Origin: JALEGB01 sp038530925
GTDB taxonomy: Bacteria; Pseudomonadota; Alphaproteobacteria; Rhodobacterales; Rhodobacteraceae
Assembly: GCA_038530925.1 (NCBI GenBank)
Contig: JBCBCG010000059.1
Location: 1-20,851, forward strand
Direction: 5' to 3'
Length of the DNA stretch: 20,851 nucleotides
Both the position numbers and the translations under genes were made by a program. Positions 17,464 through 20,851 of the stretch are shown piece by piece; position 1 is the first letter of the stretch; every line of letters starts with the position of its first letter. The notes below the pieces were generated by a model. The model did not search any database and had not been told where the DNA came from. It worked only from the letters and a program-made list of their open reading frames with translations.

Positions 17464-18000
17464 ATGCAATGGATTTTTCGCGTTTTCGCCGTCTTCGGGC
17501 TGCTCTGCCTGACGCCGCTCTCGCTGAGCGGTCCAGCCTTTGCGCAAGGGGAGTATCAACTCGACAGCGGGGATCGGCTGCGCATCATCGTGTATGGCGA
17601 GGATGATCTCAGCGGCGAATTCGAGGTGGATCAAAGCGGTTCGATCTCCTTCCCATTGATCGGCACCGTGCCCGGCGCCGGTCTCTCGCAGCGGGCGCTG
17701 GAGGCGGAGCTCACGACGCGTCTGCGCGATGGCTATCTCAATCAGCCGCGGGTCAGCGTTGAGGTTCTGAATTACAGACCGTTTTTCATTATCGGCGAGG
17801 TGAATAAACCGGGGAGTTATCCCTATCAAGCGCGTCTGACGGTGAACCAGGCCGTCGCGGTCGCCGGCGGTTTCACCTATCGCGCTGACGAGCGCGATAT
17901 TGAGATCAAGCGCGCGGATGGCGGGCTGATGGAGGATGTCGGCGGCGGCACGGTGGTGTTGCCGGGCGATACGGTGCGCATCAAAGAGCGGTTCTTTTAA
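17464..18000 (+). CDS. Short polysaccharide export (OPX, Wza-like) protein
   Basis: A periplasmic export protein of 178 residues. A signal peptide (1-27, cleavage after AFA) is followed by the Poly_export/PES domain (about 29-103: YQLDSGDRLRIIVYGEDDLS, then IGTVPGAGLS) and one SLBB domain (about 107-155: GEVNKPGSYPYQ, AGGF). It lacks a lipobox cysteine at the cleavage site and lacks the extra SLBB domains and C-terminal amphipathic helix by which Wza (about 380 residues) spans the outer membrane. It is therefore an OPX protein that should need a separate outer-membrane channel. The ATG at 17464 follows GGAGG by 5 bases; an in-frame ATG at 17248 would add 72 residues before the signal peptide and is rejected. 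A 151-bp spacer leads to the next gene. Confidence 0.92.
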   Translation: MQWIFRVFAVFGLLCLTPLSLSGPAFAQGEYQLDSGDRLRIIVYGEDDLSGEFEVDQSGSISFPLIGTVPGAGLSQRALEAELTTRLRDGYLNQPRVSVEVLNYRPFFIIGEVNKPGSYPYQARLTVNQAVAVAGGFTYRADERDIEIKRADGGLMEDVGGGTVVLPGDTVRIKERFF

Positions 18001-18151
18001 GCGCGGCGGGGCTCTGCTGCGGCGGGCCCTTATCCGCGGCTGCGAAAGGCGCTTTTGGCGCGTCTGATCAGAGTTGGTCGCGGCGCGGGCGCGAGCGCAG
18101 AGAGAGGCGTCGGTCGTAGGGCCGCCGTAAATGAGGGGGCGGTGAGTTTCC

Positions 18152-18769
18152 ATGCGCCATGAGCGACGTGAAGGCTGGGCTGCGCGCATCGGCGCGGGCG
18201 CTTGCCTCTCTGTGATCCTGAGCGCCGGCGTTCTCGCCATGATCATCGGCGTCGGCGCGGGGCCGCTTTTCTCCGCCGATGTTCGTGAGCAAAAGCCGAA
18301 TGGGGAGCTCCTCGCGGTCGGCGATCCCAATCTGTTGCTGCACCGATCGCGCTACCGCGTGGCGGTGGCAGAGCAGTATTTGCGCGAGGCGCGCGTCGCG
18401 CCCTCGGGCGCGCGGCCAGCTTTGCGCGCGGCGGCCGCGGAGATCGCGGCCTCGAGCCTCACGGATCGCCCGGCCAATCCCTATGCGCTCTTGGCGATCG
18501 CCACCGCGACGCATGATCTCGGCCGCCGCGCGGAGACGCTCGAAGCCCTGGCGGTGATGCGGCGCTTCGCCAAGCATCATCCGGCGACGACGCCGTCCCG
18601 GCTCGTTCTGGAGCAGTCCAATTGGACGCGTCTTTCGCCGCAGGAGCAGGCGGAATTGAAACAAGAAGTCCGGCGCGGCCACGAAGAAAAACGATGGTTG
18701 TGGCGTGATTTAGAGAAAGTCCACCCCGGTTTGGCGGTTTTGAGAGCCAGTATCGGGCTGGAGCGTTAG
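18152..18769 (+). CDS. Single-pass membrane protein of unknown function in export locus
   Basis: A protein of 205 residues that I cannot assign to a family. A basic N-terminus and a hydrophobic segment (about 15-40) suggest a single inner-membrane helix with the rest in the periplasm. Residues 65-200 look all-helical and Ala/Arg-rich, with a spacing loosely like two or three TPR-type helix pairs, and the C-terminus is basic. GGTGAG ends 5 bases before the ATG. It sits between the OPX protein and the Wzc-like co-polymerase on the same strand. That position suggests a helper of the envelope-spanning export machine, but no function is claimed. Confidence 0.7.
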   Translation: MRHERREGWAARIGAGACLSVILSAGVLAMIIGVGAGPLFSADVREQKPNGELLAVGDPNLLLHRSRYRVAVAEQYLREARVAPSGARPALRAAAAEIAASSLTDRPANPYALLAIATATHDLGRRAETLEALAVMRRFAKHHPATTPSRLVLEQSNWTRLSPQEQAELKQEVRRGHEEKRWLWRDLEKVHPGLAVLRASIGLER

Positions 18770-18841
18770 GCGTGTTGCGCCGCGGAAGACGCTTCTCAGC
18801 GTCGAGCCGGCGGCGTAGGAACGGCGCGCGCGATGGGCGAG

Positions 18842-18866
18842 ACGCGCGGCCTTCGGCGCGCGTTTT
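18842..18866 (+). terminator. Terminator-like hairpin just upstream of the co-polymerase gene
   Basis: ACGCGCG (18842-18848) pairs with CGCGCGT (18857-18863) around an 8-base loop, and the 3' arm runs into TTTT (18863-18866). This is the best factor-independent terminator shape in the window. It lies 73 bases after the membrane protein stop and 30 bases before the co-polymerase ATG, so it may end or attenuate the upstream transcript. Confidence 0.45.
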
Positions 18867-18896
18867 GCGAGAGTGAAGGTCGCAAGGAGGCGGGAC

Positions 18897-20810
18897 ATGA
18901 TGGATGGCGAACTGACGGAGCGGCCCTACCCGGTCGCCAAGGACCTCGCGACCGCTCCGACCGCCGGCGCGTCGAGCAGCGATGAGTTGATCGATTTGCG
19001 CGGCGTTCTGCGCGTGCTGCTGATCCATAAATGGGTGATCGCCGGCAGCGCGCTGGCGATGATGCTGGTGGCCTGGGTGCTGGTGAGCCAGGTGACGCCG
19101 CAATATGAAGCGCGCGCGTTGGTGATGCTGAACAACCGCACCTCCAACGTTGTGAATATGGACAGCGTCGTCGCCGGCATTGAGATCGACAACGCGGCGA
19201 TCGCGACGGAAGTGGAGATCATCCGCTCCGAAAAACTGCTTGAGCGTGTGGTCGACAAATTGCGGCTGGATCAGGCGCCTGAGTTCAACAGCGCGCTGAA
19301 GGATGAGGGCGAGGAGTCCTTCAGCATGACCGACGCCGTGGCGGCGCTGCTCGGCGCCGAGACCGCGGCGCTGCTCGGCCTCGGCGCGGAGGCTGAGGAG
19401 AGCGAGCCGGGCGACTCGGCGGAGCTGACGCGGCGCCGCGTGGTCGAGGCGGTGGCCTCGCGCCTGTCGGCCGAAGCCGTTGGGCTGAGTTATGTGATCT
19501 CGATCGAGTTCACATCCGCTGATCCGGATTTGGCCGCGCTCGTCGCCAATACTGTGGCTGATCAATACATTATCGATCAGCTTGAAGCGAAATTCGAAGC
19601 GACGCGGCGCGCCTCGTCTTGGTTGAGCGAGCGCTTGCAGACGCTCCGCGAGGATGTCGAAACCGCTGAAGCGCGGGTCGAGGCCTTTCGCGTGGAGCGC
19701 GCCGTGGTCGATGGTCAGGGCGCTGAGCTGACGCGCCAACAGCTCGCGCAGCTCAACTCGGCGATGATCCAAGCGCGGGCGAATTTGGCGGAGGTCGAGG
19801 CGCGCAATGGTCAGGTGCAGGCCGCGGCGGAGAGCGGGGCGGCGGGCCTTCTTGAATCGCGGTTGATCCAAAGCTTGCGAGAGCAAGAGGCGTCCGCGCG
19901 CCGGCGTCAGGCTGAGTTGGCGATCCGCTATGGCGATAAGCATCCGCGCATGATCAACGCCCGCGCCGAGCTGTCCGACATCCGCGCGGCGATCCGCGCC
20001 GAATCGCAGAAGATCCGCCGCGGCATCAGCAACGAGCTGAGCGTGGCGCGCGCGCGCCTCTCCGCCTTGCAGGACGAGGTGAGAACGCTTGAGCAAAAGA
20101 AACTCGTGCAGTCCCAATCCTCGGTCGAATTAAACCAACTCGTGCGTGAGGCCGCGGCGACGAAGGCGATCTATGAGAGCTTCTTGGCGCGCTTCAAAGA
20201 AACCTCGCAGCAGGAGGACATTCAGCAGGCCGATGCGCGCGAGATCAGCGAGGCGCGCGCGCCGGTGCATCCGAGCGAGCCGCGCAAGAAGCTGATGACC
20301 GCGCTCGGCGGCGCGTTCGGTTTAATGCTCGGCGTCGCCTTCGCCTTCCTGCGCGAGGGGCTCAACAACAGCTTCCGCTCGGCCTCGCAGCTCGAGTCGG
20401 AGACCGGCTTGCCCGTGCTGGCGCAAACGCCGCTGCAGCGCGGTGTGAAGAAGCGCGAGCAGTTGCTCGATTTCGTCAGCGCCAAGCCGAACTCTCTTCT
20501 GGCGGAGGCTGTGCGAAATCTGCGAACGGCGCTGTTGCTCGCGAATGTCGACCGAACGCCGAAGGTGGTGCTGATCACCTCGGCGGTGCCGAATGAAGGC
20601 AAATCCTCGATCGCCTTGATGCTGGCCGCGATCACCGCGCGGATGGGGAAAAAGGCGCTGCTGATCGATTGCGACATGCGTCGGCCGTCGGTCGCCGATC
20701 TCTTCAACGCGCCGAAAGAGGCCAGTCTCGTGGACGTGCTAAGCGGCAAGACCACGGTGCAGGAGGCCACGCTGCAGCCTGAGGCGATCGAAGGCCTTTC
20801 GGTGCGTTGA
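18897..20810 (+). CDS. Wzc/ExoP-like polysaccharide co-polymerase with tyrosine kinase domain, truncated by fold-back
   Basis: An inner-membrane polysaccharide co-polymerase that controls chain length and export, with a cytosolic bacterial tyrosine kinase. Visible are the Wzz domain with TM1 (about 46-65), a long coiled coil (about 235-450), the second membrane helix (about 465-488) after PSEPRKK, and the kinase with Walker A SAVPNEGKSS (562-571) and Walker A' LLIDCDMRRPS (588-598). The frame stops at residue 637 after EGLSV-R. Full-length relatives are typically about 720-780 residues, with a Walker B DTPP-type motif and a tyrosine cluster, both absent here. The stop lies inside the inverted copy that begins at 20804, so the real gene very probably continues. 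The ATG at 18897 follows AAGGAGG by 6 bases; an in-frame GTG at 18873 overlaps no ribosome site. Confidence 0.9.
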   Translation: MMDGELTERPYPVAKDLATAPTAGASSSDELIDLRGVLRVLLIHKWVIAGSALAMMLVAWVLVSQVTPQYEARALVMLNNRTSNVVNMDSVVAGIEIDNAAIATEVEIIRSEKLLERVVDKLRLDQAPEFNSALKDEGEESFSMTDAVAALLGAETAALLGLGAEAEESEPGDSAELTRRRVVEAVASRLSAEAVGLSYVISIEFTSADPDLAALVANTVADQYIIDQLEAKFEATRRASSWLSERLQTLREDVETAEARVEAFRVERAVVDGQGAELTRQQLAQLNSAMIQARANLAEVEARNGQVQAAAESGAAGLLESRLIQSLREQEASARRRQAELAIRYGDKHPRMINARAELSDIRAAIRAESQKIRRGISNELSVARARLSALQDEVRTLEQKKLVQSQSSVELNQLVREAAATKAIYESFLARFKETSQQEDIQQADAREISEARAPVHPSEPRKKLMTALGGAFGLMLGVAFAFLREGLNNSFRSASQLESETGLPVLAQTPLQRGVKKREQLLDFVSAKPNSLLAEAVRNLRTALLLANVDRTPKVVLITSAVPNEGKSSIALMLAAITARMGKKALLIDCDMRRPSVADLFNAPKEASLVDVLSGKTTVQEATLQPEAIEGLSVR

Positions 20811-20851
20811 AGAGATCGGCGACCGACGGCCGACGCATGTCGCAATCGATC
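20663..20851. repeat. 48-bp perfect inverted repeat at the right edge (probable fold-back artefact)
   Basis: Bases 20804-20851 are the exact reverse complement of 20663-20710, separated by 92 unique bases. Beyond one mismatch at 20803, seven more bases (20796-20802, CTTTCGG) also pair with 20712-20718 (CCGAAAG). The left arm encodes the Walker A' region of the kinase, and the right arm runs to the last base of the window. A short inverted match at the junction followed by perfect identity to the edge is the pattern of a fold-back chimera. Confidence 0.9.

Noticed and set aside
17360..17514. Short GTG-started frame with an upstream GAGGAGG, overlapping the OPX gene start
   Set aside because: The ribosome-like site is attractive, but the product has no signal-peptide or leader character and overlaps the OPX signal peptide out of frame; too little support.
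18459..20117. 552-residue minus-strand frame across the co-polymerase
   Set aside because: Antisense shadow; the plus strand carries the Wzz, coiled-coil and kinase features.
20804..20851. A frameshift as the reason for the early end of the co-polymerase
   Set aside because: The other two plus-strand frames past 20803 read VEEIGDRRPTHVAID and ALKRSATDGRRMSQSI, neither like the expected kinase sequence; the inverted repeat explains the stop fully.
20663..20851. Invertible switch or mobile-element end at the right edge
   Set aside because: No recombinase, transposase or target duplication is seen, and the left arm is conserved kinase coding sequence; a chimera is simpler.

Overview
The window reads as a piece of a high-GC alphaproteobacterial chromosome. 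The basis is the strong G/C bias at third codon positions, a fused cysN/cysC, AGGAGG-type ribosome sites, and protein sequences typical of that class. This is an inference from style, not from a marker gene. No rRNA, tRNA, CRISPR array, transposase or integrase was seen. Both edges cut genes, and the right edge carries a fold-back that looks like a contig-end artefact.

Left part, bases 1-5459: a minus-strand M48 zinc metalloprotease with a repeat-rich C-terminus (BepA/YfgC-like, cut by the left edge); a class I/II PLP aminotransferase; a DeoR-family regulator; and manC, the bifunctional GDP-mannose pyrophosphorylase/phosphomannose isomerase that supplies GDP-mannose for surface polysaccharide.

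Middle part, 5460-10286: a sulfate activation unit. cysD overlaps the fused cysNC by one base, and an SLC13-type permease follows 80 bp downstream. Together they could import sulfate and convert it to APS and PAPS. No reductase genes (cysH, cysI) are in view.

Right part, 10418-20851: an exopolysaccharide synthesis and export locus. A minus-strand polyprenyl-phosphate sugar-1-phosphate transferase, which starts a lipid-linked repeat unit, is divergent from a plus-strand series: a PPP-type metallophosphatase, a single-pass SH3-domain protein, a secreted Ala-rich protein of unknown function, an outer-membrane beta-barrel, a short OPX (Wza-like) protein, a single-pass membrane protein, and a Wzc/ExoP-like co-polymerase with a tyrosine kinase domain. 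The OPX protein is too short to span the outer membrane, so the neighbouring barrel is the likely pore. The phosphatase is a candidate partner for the kinase.

The last gene stops just after its Walker A' motif. The final 48 bases (20804-20851) are the exact reverse complement of 20663-20710, inside the same gene. The stop codon at 20808-20810 lies in that inverted copy, so the truncation is most simply an assembly or amplification chimera and not real biology.
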